NCBI GenBank assembly: GCA_037178975.1
Contig: JASJZH010000006.1
Coordinates: 7,440,001 to 7,504,000 of the forward strand
Length of the DNA: 64,000 bases
Direction: 5' to 3'
Source of the DNA: Oscheius tipulae
Taxonomy: Eukaryota > Nematoda > Chromadorea > Rhabditida > Rhabditidae
The notes beneath the pieces are model-generated. The model had not been told where the DNA came from, did not search any database, and saw nothing but the letters and a program-made list of their open reading frames with translations. This document shows, one piece after another, positions 36,309 through 47,639 of the stretch. Within the stretch, counting starts at the first letter, position 1. Each line of letters opens with the position of its first letter. A program made the translations under genes and the position numbers.

Positions 36309-38578
36309 ATGGCACTGCCAGTAATCGCTGCTACTACTCTGCTTCTACTCTATTCTTCAAGTTTTGTTTTTGCCGAGGATAGCAGTTTTGTTAATAAGCC
36401 AGGTAAGCTGTTTTCAGGAATGACCGTACACGATTTTGAACCTTGTTATACCGAGAGCTATATCCAGTTTTGAGGGGAACTTTCGCCTGGTGACGGTCAA
36501 TTAGGAAATGTCGCGCAGCAAGTGTAGAAAGGATCCGTGAATTGACTCTCACAAAAAGCTGTTTTTGACGAACCACCACCAGTTTTCCAGTTTGAAAATG
36601 TGTAACCATTACTTTCACGAACAACGAATCATTTTAATATCAATGGACTTGTGCAAACCTTGTATCTGACCTAAAGATACAAACGTTGAAATGAAAATGT
36701 GTCGTATATTTGACTGTTTTCATGCTTAATTGCCGAAAGTTTCATAGATATAATTCATGTTTCCTCTTATATGTTTTAGTGATATCTTCCGTGTTCGATC
36801 TCGCCTGTCGCGCATCTCTCTTGTACACAAGACATGTAAGAGATATAACTAGTTTGCCACTAATCATGTATAGGTGCATCCAAAAGAAATGACGCAACGT
36901 AAGAACCGGCACCCTGGCGCCCATTTTGTGGATGCGCTCCTGTGCGGGCATGAAGATAAGAAAAACAGGAGAAAAACAATCCTGTTCTAAAGTTTTCCGT
37001 TCCCTGAATGCCATCTGCCCCTTTCAGGCACCGATCTGGAGATGTATCAGAAATACTTGCAAGATGAACTGAAAAGAGTCGGAGAGGCGCTATCTGTCAG
37101 GAAGAAGCGTGCCGTAACATCGCCCATTTCGGCTTCACTTCCGAACAGGTGAGATCTGCCATCGCTTTCGAAATTCGTGGGAAACATGGCGCAACCTTGC
37201 AGAGAGTCGGCGTATTTCCTGAACCGGATTGGCGCGTTGAAGAAATCCTTGCTGTTAGCCAAGAATGATACAAGCGAATCGCACGATCAACCGCAACGGC
37301 TAAAGCTAGACCAACAGTCGCAGGCGGTATATTTAAATCTTTGAAGAAAACGTCTGAGTTTTAAGATTAACGACACGTTGCAAGAATGTAAAAGACTGTC
37401 ACAGCCTGAACTCGTAGCAGAATTGAAACAGAAGGGTACCTATAATCCAGATCTCATGGCTTGGGATGCATTAGGTGTTATACGATTCCTTGACAGGACT
37501 ATCCAAGATCAGTACCAGGTAAAGGTTTTTGCAACCACAGATCGTGTTCAGAAGGAGTCACCGAATAAAAACAAACAGCGAGCAGAGGAAGTCGTTCAAA
37601 GAAACGTGGATGCCCTTGCTAGACTACTGAAGGAGCTTAATGTTCCGTGCGATGTTACAACACCGGCCATAAAAGCAAAACTGCAGAATATTACGTTGTA
37701 AGTTCTCTTTAACCTGTTGGTACTACTGTAACTAGAAACTTTGCTGTCAAAATGGACACGGTTGTCATCCACTTCTGAAGTTAATTGCCTCACCATTGAG
37801 TCATAAGTTTGAGCGTGTGAAGATAAATCCCAAGAATGGTATGACTCCCAGTTAGTTTTCATGTAATAATAGAGGGTTGTCAGAGACATTGCTGCAGAGC
37901 ACAAATGGGAATGAATGATTCCGAAACTACAATTGAAGGTATCGTAACAACTCTGAAGCAAACTAACTTATCACGAAATCTCTGACTTTCGAAGCATATA
38001 TTTTTAGTGGTGAGCCCAAAAGGAGCATCATTTCACCGTCCTTACGCCGTTCAAAAAGAGAGAATGTCCTCGACTCCTTCCTTAAAGTTATTGGACAAGA
38101 TCATCAACACCGAGCCAAAGACACACCCTTGTTTGACGAGGACCAGATCTCTTCCAGACAAAAACTCATTGGTGGGAATCCAGCATCTTCAGTAAAACCA
38201 TGTTTAGGAGAGTCACACATTGTGCCATTTGGGTGTGACAAACGTGGAGCTGAAGAGGATGGGTACCTGAGACTGTGTGGAGCGTGCCAATCTATCAGAC
38301 GCCTTCCCGATACATTCTTCCCTCCCTTTATCAACGAGGTGACCTGTGACACTGACAAGGCTTGTCTTTACTTCTATGATTATCGTAAGTTTTTGTCTAA
38401 ACTGACGATGTTGAAGTTTTTTTCAGCTCACGGAAAATGTAGACAGAAGCATATGAACTTTGTTGTTTTGCGGAACATTGGCACGAAAGAGTGCCAGATT
38501 TGGAAAAAGTTCAATTTGAACGTCAGGGTCTCATGTGAATGTTTTGTTGGTGGGTTTTACCCAATTTCTCAAAATTAG
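36309..38578 (+). CDS. Secreted cystine-knot cytokine precursor, IL-17-like
   Basis: Six exons chain in phase from ATG 36309 to TAG 38576-38578. A signal peptide (LPVIAATTLLLLYSSSFVFA) is followed by a long charged propeptide containing EMYQKYLQDELKRVGEA, a dibasic RKKR, and LKQKGTYNPDLMAWDALG. A furin-type site RRSKR precedes the mature part. The mature domain has LRLCGACQSI, LPDTFFPPFINEVTCD, CLYFYDY, HGKCRQKHMNFVVLRNIG, CQIWKKF and ends VRVSCECFV. The FFPP..NEV.C and V.V.C.C pattern is what I associate with nematode ILC-17/IL-17-family ligands; a different cystine-knot family (for example noggin- or PTTH-like) is not excluded. It would act as an extracellular signal after cleavage. The first intron (36402-37027) is long for this locus and holds nothing recognised. 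Confidence 0.65.
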
Positions 38579-38782
38579 ATTCTTTCAGATGAGATGTCGT
38601 TTTTTGCTAAATACGTCTAATCTCTTTGCTTCATCTTTAACCGCTTCATATGCATCAGTCACATGTCTAGTCAACACAGGTTCTCTGCTCTAACTCTCAG
38701 TTAGCATCCTGCCATTCCAGAGGTTGCAGTTCAAAACTGCAAAATCTCTTTGTACCGGTGCCAAACCATCTCATGTTTAACG

Positions 38783-38788
38783 TTTATT
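38783..38788 (-). terminator. Poly(A) signal of the MEIS-domain gene
   Basis: AATAAA on the minus strand, 22 bases after the stop codon at 38812-38810. Confidence 0.65.
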
Positions 38789-38809
38789 CGATAAAGTTTT
38801 GCACATTTT

Positions 38810-41800
38810 CTATAACTCTTGAGACTCATCGCCTGGAGGTTGTTTTTGAAGTGATTGAATCTGAGGAAAGGAGAAGAATGGAAGGTGAGCGAATGTCAGT
38901 GGCATTGAGGCTGTCGTATCAAGTGGCTAAGCCAGGATATAAATAGTAGCGAAAAAACTCACAAAGATGCTTCGGGAAGACCCATTCGCTGAGCTGGCTT
39001 GGAGAAAGTTTATGGGATGAGGAGGCAGTCTTAGAGGTAATGTAACCATACCATTCGCAGTTGTGATAGTAGCCAAACTGGAAGGGGGCAATCGACGGAG
39101 CTGAAAAACATTGACTTAGTAAATAAACGTTGCAAGTTTTGAGCATACGTTGGTGGCTACTAAAACTGCTGCTCTCTTTTATGAGCTACAAACTGCATTG
39201 ATGCTTGAAACAGTGATTGAGAATGTTTAACATACAAAGAAGTGCTTTGTGTTTTCATTTGCAGAAAAGTTACTCACCTCATCTTCTGGAGTTGGAGTTC
39301 CCATATCGTCATCACTGTCCCCTCCAGTTCCGACCAAAGTCTCTTGATTTACCCGCTTTTTCAGTTTAGCTGAAAAGAACCCTCTGTTATGCATAAGTTA
39401 CAAGTTCTGTGATACCTGAATAGTTGACATAGAAACTATCAGTAAGTGTTGCGACTTTCTGCAACTCTGCAAGTTGTGTCCTCAGGGAAAGGACAGCCGT
39501 GGTCATCAACTCATCCACCTCTGAATCTCCAGTCCGAATACTAATGCCATCTCGTTTCAATTGCATTAGTAGCTGAAAAAATAGTTGAGTGTAAGACGAT
39601 CCAGTGCCCTTTTTATAGAAGAGTCTTGGGAAACGCGTGCGGCAATATGAACTCAACGCCCTTTTAGAAAGGCGACTCGTTTATTTGCCTTGACCATTCC
39701 ATTCCTGGAACACATAATTACGACCACTGCCAGTTTTCACATCTCTATATTCCAATTTTTTTTCCAAGCGGCAAAGACGATTTCCAGTTGTTTGTTTGCA
39801 ATTGTAGCGTGGTGTCAAAAGACATGTTTGACCTACGGAACGGAGTGAACTGAAGAGTTGGATTACAAACAAATACTTCAAGAATGATGCTTTTGATGTT
39901 TTTATACTACAAACAGCGTGTGAAAAATTGGACTGAAAGAACATTTGAATGCAATGACTTTAGACTTAAAGATATGACAACAATATGTTTGGCAGGACCA
40001 GTACAAGTTTTAATCCAGTTGCCTACTTTTGCGTTTTCCTTTGAAAACCTCAAATCCTGATCTCTAGTCACAAGTGTCACCCCTCGCAATTATACCGTTT
40101 TCCTGTTAAACACACTTTAAATTCTTTTTTTTAAATTGGTCTCTCGTTCTCAAGATCACTTTTTGCTGCTCCTGGGAAATACGATTTGCATAGCAAGGGT
40201 GGCAGCGGAATCACGTCGAGGATAGTCTAATATTTGCTATACGACAGCGGTTATTAAATAATGACTGGATTGACCGCACTTGACGACAGATCGCTTGGTT
40301 GATGCTGATGTTTTTACTACCTAATTCGGGAGCTTAAACTTTTTCACAGTCGAATCTCAATGTTTGTTAATGGGCAGGGCATGTGGTATACTGTAATCGG
40401 ATAGAAAAGGAAGTTAACTGGTTCTGATTTTCAAATGTTCGGAAATAAGTGGGTGTCCCAATGTTTCAAACAGTTTCAAGAGCTGCTGAAATTCGTTTGC
40501 TTTTTTAAACAAGTTTTAAAAAGAATTTACTTAGTCTTGAAGTGGTTTCAAATAGAACCCGTCTCGGGAGACACGATTAACTTTGTGACTCAAATTTTTG
40601 AGTTTTGCGCGAACTCTCCCTCGTGTGCCCTCGAGGAGATAAGATTGGTTGGCAGTTCCGGCGGGCCGGTTTGCCGTATTCCTGCCGGAGGCGTGTTCTA
40701 CGTGAGTGTGCCACTCTGTCAATCTGCAGCATGCTTGCGTCTTTTGTTATTTTGTCGGTGAGTTAAGACCTAATTGGGGGTGTAATCGTCTGGCATGGAT
40801 ATGAGGGCTATAATAGGGTCAGAAGGGTGGGTCAAAGCCAGTCATGTTAACTGTTTTCTGTCTTTTGTCTCGAGGTCAGATCTGCCGGTGTGTTGAGTGT
40901 TTCGGTCAAAGCGTATAATATACTAGCTGTCTACACGACAATTAATCTCAAGTTAACTTTCTAAGCGTAAAATGCTTCTAACCATCTTTCTGCTAGTCTC
41001 AGATTGCCATGCTTCTTGTCTCGGCTACTTATTTGAAGCGTTTTGCATTGTTCCTACAGTCAGTTAATTATTGTAGGTGAGAGACTACACAAATGTTCAA
41101 TAAATCTTGTTATTGTGGCTCTTTATTTTAGTTCTTTTTTTCTTCACACATGTGCTCCAACGTATTTTCAAATACAACTGTTTTTGAAGCAAAACATTTG
41201 AGGTACATTTCAAACCTTTCTCCATAGGAAACTCCAAGATTTTTTTTGAGTTCAATTTTGAAACATTTTTAAGTAGCTAAAGTATCCTATTTATCTTATT
41301 CGATTGTTTGAATCACAAATGTATTAGATATTAGATTAAAGAGATCTCCTATATGGATTGATTGCTCGAAATCAAAAATCGCCGGGAACGGTTGCCCCCA
41401 TTGTCTTAATATAATCCTATTTGACTCGGTCGGGTCCGCCGTTTTCACACGTTGAAGACGGGGGTAATCGGCCCGAGGTGCCATTTCTTTCCCGTAAGAC
41501 TGGATTTCTATTGATAGCTTTTCCCTTATGTCTTGACTTCAGCTGGACGCCAAATCGGCTTGCTGCGCATTTTGCAAACAATCAGTCCATGATCGGAAGC
41601 AAAAACGCGCGCCACTATTTTCCGCATCGCGACGAGCACTTGGATTTGGACGAGTGACGGACCTGGGTTTTTTGCTCTTCTTTTGTCGTGACTATATTTC
41701 TATAAATCTTATTCAGTAGTTCTAAATGGGTGAATGAATGACACTGGTCAACGTCTGTCATCTGCTAGTCAATCTAAGAGTGATCCAATTGACATTTCCA

Positions 41801-44800
41801 AGATAATGTTGCATTTTTCAGTTACTAGCACCGACATGTGCCCAGCCATGTACCAACTGCATACCTCAGAATCGACAATATCAGTATGTAGTGAATGTGC
41901 CTATGGTACCCGTGCAAGGAGTAGCCGTACCTTCTAACAGCCCGTAAGATTTCCACCCCCATTAAGTTCTTAATACTTTTCCATCTCTATACGAACAGAA
42001 GTTGTTTGAAAACTTTTTGGTAGCTCGAATTTCAGGCAACCTTGTTGCAATGGAGCTGCTTCTAATCAACAAGCAACACAAGTGATGTGGTTTAGTCAAG
42101 GTGAGCCCTCTTTTACCTTGGTGTTTTTATGTATGTGTGAGTGTTTTTGGCTGTTCGCCTTCGTCAAAAGAGCAACTCGATCTGTTTAGGAAACGGCCAA
42201 CAAAATAGTGGCATGGTCTCCAATTTCACTGCCATTAGTACCCAGGTATGATTAGACTTGTGTCAAACAGAACATGTTTTCCAGGGGCAGTATAACTACC
42301 AGAATCCTACGGGAGAAACTCCACTGCCGCAATACATCAACAGCGGAAACTATATAGCTCCTGGACCATCGCCTGTGCCAAATCAAGAACAAACAGCTTT
42401 TACGAGTCCGCCGCCTAACTACAATCCTGACGTTTATTTGCAAGGCTCCTCAACACCGTCTCCCAACTTTGGACAAACTGGGCCTCCTGCTGCTTTTGTT
42501 GGAAATCAGCCGTATAGTCCCGGTTACTCACAACAAGGTGGACAGGGCTTCACCCAACAGCCGGGAGATCCGGGATTCGATCAAAGTGGACAGGGATTCA
42601 GCCAACAGACCGGTGGAGGAAATCAGGGTCAGGGATCCTACAACTCTGCAAATCAGCAGTTTTTGGAGAACCAAGGAAGTTTCACCACGGGTCCGGTTTC
42701 TGCTCAAGGAGTACCCAATCCTATTCCGAATAATCAGGGCAATTTCTACGATTCAAACCAAGGATTCAATCAGCAGTACAATCCAGACTACCCACAAGGA
42801 CAAGAAGGCTTTGTTGAACCTCAATACAGCCCGCAGAGCAATCAACAGGTTGGGAATAATGGCATGGTGGTTACAAACTACCAGGAAGGACAAATATCCG
42901 GAGCTCAAGGAGCTGCCATTGCTGGTGGAGCTGCTGCTGGTGTTGGAGCCGCTGCAGCTTCTGGCTTCCCCTATTCTACCTCTACACAATACTCGACAAC
43001 GACCCCAGTTCCTACTCGAACAAACACGCCAGGATCGATTTCACCTGGTGACTTCCAATACTCGACCCAAAATCCAAACCAACCCGGTTTTGTTCCGATC
43101 CAGAACGAACAAGGAGGATTCTCTAGCACAGCTTTTTCTAACACTGGTTATCCTGGAAGTAGCTCACAGGGTTACCCGACACGAGACGGATTTTCTTCCA
43201 CCATGATCCCGAATCAGGCTGTTTATGGCCCTTCCAGCCTGAATCCAAATCAGCAAGGTTTTTCTACGGCTAACCCCAATATGTACCCGTCTACTGGCTC
43301 CTACGGGTCAACAACTCAAACACCATTTTCTTCGCAAAATGAGGGACAGTTTCCCACTCAGAATCAGTTCAATCAAGGTGGATATGTGCCTACGTCTACT
43401 TCTGGGCCTCCACAGTATTCTCCGTCATCTACCGCTGGACCATACTCTCCGTCTTCGTCATCCCAATTCGGGCCATCTTCTACACCGTACCCTCAACAGT
43501 ACCCATCAACTACAGCTCCGTTTAACTACGTCTATCCCGGAGCTCAAGGATCGTTGCAGGGGTCCAACTTTGGCAGCAGCACTATGCAGCCGACAGGAGT
43601 CTATCCGCCGGGAGCACAACAGGATCAGGCGCAGTCCACGCGACCGCCAATCGTCAACGTTGCAGGCGTCGGCGGAGGGCAGGTTAGAGCTTTGGTGGCT
43701 AGAACAAGCATAAGCCTATGAGATTTAGGTAACATCTACATTCGCGCCGGTTGGCAGTTCATCCTCTCAGGGTTCGTCGTCTGTCTTTGGGCAAGATTCT
43801 AGGGGAACTTTCGTGGGTCCGACAGCAACTACTGCAAGACCGTTCTATGATAGCAATAACTACAATCCCAGGCCCACCACCTTAGGTGATATGCATGTGT
43901 CAACCAGAGCTTCGAACCTAGATTCCCTAAGTAACTTTGATGCAAAGGATATCTAAAGCTACTTTCCCCGACGCGTTAAAAGTTGCTTAGATAACTCATT
44001 CCTAACATACTTTAACAATCAATTACAAGAAGTTTAGGAGGAATTCAACAACAAGGGCAGTTTAGCACGGCATCTGGACCTTTGTCTGGAGGAGGAGCGT
44101 CTGTAAGTGAAACGAAATTTACTGTTAAGGGCATATTCAGGGAGGAGCTGGATTCACACCGCAATATGATTTCGAACACAACATGAACACTCAATATGGT
44201 CGTTATAACTCTACCTCGGCAACTGGTAAGGCATAAGTCTTTTTTTTTGCCCTTACTGCTAAAATCTCGAATAAAAGCACGTCTGTATCCATTGCTTGAC
44301 ATTACTGTTAAAGAACGTTTAAAAGTTTTTGCACAACGTGAAAAACTAGTCAGACACACATATAACACTTATGAATGAAGACAAACTGCCCAGTTGAAAC
44401 AATGAACATGTTTCGAAAAGCTAAGAAACTAAAGCTAATGTAACAGTTCCTACCTCCATTCTCAACTAAACTTTTCTGCTAATCTGTTAGATTCTTCTTA
44501 TTATATGCACATATGAAAATTTGACGCAATGTAACTTATGGTTTTGTAATGCAATTGATAGTAACACAACTTTCACGTAAACTTTGTGTTGCCCTCATTT
44601 ACCCAAACCTTTCCCAGGCGATTCTCGACAGAATGATGCTCCTGTTCCCCAAACTACCGCACCATTGAGCTCAGCAGGTAAGTATGCTTCTACCAACTCT
44701 CTACTATCCTCTATACATTTTGTGATTCTAGTCGAATAAAAGTTTTAGGCGTCTGTCACCTGGCCCTGCTTGTGGCACTCAGTCTGCTCCTCTTCTAACT

Positions 44801-45262
44801 CCCGACGATACGTGTACCTGTGCTTTGTCATCACAGTATTTATGGATGTGTGTATATAGACAGTCTTTCGAGATTGAGATATATGTGTGTGTTACAAGGA
44901 CAAAAATAATAAAGATTACCTGTACGACATCATCAAGTTTGAAGGCACTGCTCTTCATGTTGTTCACTCCATCTTCCAGTTTTTGGAGTAGGAGCTAAAA
45001 TTATTTGTTTTTAAACGTGGAAACCTCACTTTGACAAGCGGCATGAGCGGATGTTTTCTGATTTTGTTCTTTTGTTCCTCGTGATTGGCAGTTTCCACGG
45101 ATTTTCGCTAAAAAGAAGACCTTGTATCACTCTCCTAGTTTTTACCTTCCGCTGAGCTTGTGCTCTTTTGGCCCCCGCCTCACTGAGAGCCTGCTGGAGA
45201 ATCTTGCTTTTTTCAATATCCGAAAATGAACATTCTCCTGACGTACTTGCCTCATCTGACAT
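38810..45262 (-). CDS. MEIS/PREP-domain protein lacking a homeodomain
   Basis: Seven minus-strand exons chain in phase from ATG 45262 to TAG 38812-38810, giving about 236 residues. Exons 1-3 (45262-44920) give an acidic N-terminus and the first MEIS half: KHPLMPLVKLLLQKLEDG and SSAFKLDDVVQ, matching PREP/MEIS HPLFPLLALLFEKCE and SFDVDIQNF. After a 5,347-base intron, exon 4 (39572-39413) gives the second half: SEVDELMTTAVLSLRTQLAE then LQKVATLTDSFYVNYS, matching PELDNLM..AIQVLR.HLLELEKV.EL. The join leaves the spacing between the halves within one residue of PREP1. The MEIS domain binds PBC homeoproteins. Exons 5-7 encode an acidic patch (GGDSDDDMGTPTPEDE), a Pro/Ser/Thr-rich stretch and a short end; no homeodomain is present, as in homeodomain-less Homothorax isoforms. 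The product could therefore modulate PBC partners without binding DNA itself. The large intron contains an opposite-strand gene. Confidence 0.72.
40972..44798 (+). CDS. Nested low-complexity, probably GPI-anchored protein
   Basis: This plus-strand gene lies wholly inside an intron of the minus-strand MEIS-domain gene. ATG 40972 opens a candidate signal peptide (MLLTIFLLVSDCHA). After a long intron with a weak donor, an exon at about 41823 gives LAPTCAQPCTNCIPQ, followed by CCNGAASNQQ, NSGMVSNFTAI and a very long exon (about 42284-43682) rich in Gln, Gly, Ser, Pro, Asn, Tyr and Thr, with repeated QQG, GFSQQ, STTTP and YSPSS units and an Ala/Gly block. Several small exons follow, all in phase. 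The last encodes VCHLALLVALSLLLF and stop, a hydrophobic end typical of a GPI-anchor signal. I infer a surface or cuticle-associated protein; no enzyme domain is visible. The first exon is the least certain part. Confidence 0.7.
44908..44913 (+). terminator. Poly(A) signal of the nested gene
   Basis: AATAAA 109 bases after the nested gene's stop codon. It ends six bases before exon 3 of the host MEIS gene (low end 44920), so the nested transcript probably ends inside or at that exon, antisense to it. Confidence 0.6.
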
Positions 45263-46993
45263 AAAGAAAACTGAAAGCGATTAGGATCGTCAATCAACAA
45301 CATTATTTCTGGAAAAGGAGGGGTGGAAGTCAAATAGTAAACACTTTTCGGCAATCATGATATCAAAAGAGTGGAAGGAAAGAAGCGGTCGCCTTGTCCG
45401 CCGCTTCCGTTATCACTATGTTATATTCATTAGTAATCGTAAAAATTTATGGTCCGTCAACTGATAGAAAAGGCATTTGAACGCCAACTATGGGACATGT
45501 TTTGTCCGGACATAAAATATGAAAGACAACGGAAAAAGCATATGTTGAGTAGGCAGCATACGAAATTGGTCCGGGTAGGCCGGCAGAGAAGCGAATTGGA
45601 CGTGTTGTAAAACTCCTGGGTGGCAGAGGACGCACACCGTCTCTCCTCGGTCCGGAACCATAACCTCACCTGGCCGCGAATAACCAGCGGCACCTCAAAA
45701 GAGCGCGCGGTTATCGTTGTCATAAAGCGGACTCCGGCTGCACCCGCGCAGCCGTTCGCAGCCTATCGCATTACTTGAAATCATATGTGAAGGTCGGAAA
45801 TAAATATTTTGACTATTCGTTGTTCCTAAGCCTTTTTTCGGCAACTACGAGAAGCTATGGGTTAGGCCAAACTGGGATGAATTGATTGAACTGTGAGTGA
45901 TTAAAAACAAGCGTGTCTGGTACTTGTACACGGTTGGCGGTGCAGCGCTGAACCATAAAACAATTTATGGCGCGTTGGAGTGAAACAGTGCTGACAAGAA
46001 TGCTCATAAAGCGACGCATTGATCCATCGTGGCTCTAACAAAGCTATACCTGAATTTGCGGGATTATGGCCAAAGTATCAAATGTACTACTCTCAAACTC
46101 TGACTACCTGCTGCCTGATCATATTATCACCCCATCAATATTAAATCAGTCAAACTTTTCGCTTGGCTTGTAGTGACAAATGTTATCGTTCCGGATGGAT
46201 AAGAAGATGGTCTTCGGGATTTTGCAGAAGTCCTATAACTTATTCATCTTTCTTATTCTTCTCTGTCACTTTTAAAAGCGACTAAAGGAATATGTATGCA
46301 TGCGCTTCCGCTGTTGTCGGAGTTCAGACCAAAACTAGCAGGGCAAGTCTTTTTGTAGCGGAAACCAGAGGTGTGACTGTAGTTCAGCAACAACTAGTTC
46401 AACTTGTGTGATCTGAACAGAGCCTAACCTCAGATACTGTTTATAAGATTAGTAGGTACATTTATATCAGAACAACAAATCTGAATCAAGCCCAAATATG
46501 TCTGCTGCAATGTCAGGATATATGTTTTTACGTCTGTTCGCGGTACTTAGGGTAAATTTACAATTTCCACTGGGGACAAAGAGCATCGAACTTGGAGGGT
46601 TAATGTTCAAGCCCTTTTTCGGTTAAATTTTGGATCTTCCCTTGAATTTTCTGATTTGATGTAGACCATCACAACTGTCAGTCTGACCATGAGGTAATGA
46701 TGCATATCCCCAAACTTTTGATTCTTTTCTTTTTTCAAAGATCTGTACAGTGAGGGTTGATAGAAGTCTGCTGTTTTTTTTGTTTTCTAATAAAATGAGC
46801 TATCTTATTGGTCGAAACCTGTAAGAAACCAAAAAGTATCTCCAATAACCTTCTTTTTTTTTGTTCTTTACTTATTCAACACGATGTTTGCTGTTTATGC
46901 TGTCTTTCTATTCCACCACATGCCAGCCAGTACTTTGACGTATAATTCGGCAACTGTGCTGGTTGATTTGTTTGGGCCAAGTGTCATTGAATC
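45263..46993. other. Upstream region of the MEIS-domain gene
   Basis: About 1.7 kb with no convincing coding frame. A GC-rich stretch at about 45550-45760 could be promoter or 5' UTR of the MEIS-domain gene. Otherwise AT-rich and featureless to the eye. Confidence 0.35.
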
Positions 46994-47393
46994 TCAATAC
47001 ACGTCAAAGTCAGTACTCGAAATGTGAGTCTTACCATATCTGAAATAGATAGCAGGCTGTAGAAGGATGACTTCCGCCTGATTTCTGTTTTACATGAGAG
47101 AGTCAGGGTCAACAAAGTGTGCAAGTTCCTCATGCTTGGCCATTTCGCAAGTTTGCTCTTTTGTTGCTGTTGCTTTTTCATCCCCAATCCCTCACATCAC
47201 CGAGTATCTTCCTGGTGTTCAAGTATTCAAAGGAGGCTTTCAGGCAGTTCTCCTCGGATGAGCAGAGATCCTCGCGCGTAACTCGAAGGTGCCCATTTAT
47301 ACACACATCCATATCACACAAACAACTACCGTAGGCGTAATCTGTCAGCGTTTCACGCCGAATGAAAAGCGGAGATCTCCCGTCTATTTCCAT
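46994..47393 (-). CDS. Possible small cysteine-rich secreted protein (3' exons)
   Basis: On the minus strand a frame with YAYGSCLCDMDVCINGHL, TREDLCSSEENCLKASFEYL and NTRKIL can be joined, through an intron with donor G then GTGATG, to EQTCEMAKHEELAHFVDPDS, and through a 55-base intron (GTAAAA to TTTCAG) to LIYGKTHISSTDFDVY and stop at 46996-46994. The phases agree at both joins and Cys is frequent, which suggests an extracellular protein. The 5' end, any signal peptide and the family are unknown. The first acceptor (AAAAG) is poor, so this may be wrong. Confidence 0.35.
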
Positions 47394-47639
47394 GATTCAC
47401 GCAATTAACAATCTCTTGTGCAGAGGGAATAAATGTCAACAAGGATTGGTGTTCGGCCGGATTGGTATCCAGGATTACATATCTGTGTGTGTGTGTAGAC
47501 TGGTGATGGAAACTACGCAATTGAATCTTAATCTTATATGAAGATGTCCTACTACCAAAAACTATCAAACTAGCATTCCCTGTACTCTCTACGCATACAA
47601 ATATCGGTAGCATAGTCTCGCATCACACACCGACACTTA

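Noticed and set aside
42469-43206. 245-codon frame inside the nested gene
   Set aside because: An out-of-frame reading of the repetitive long exon; the other frame continues through phased exons on both sides.
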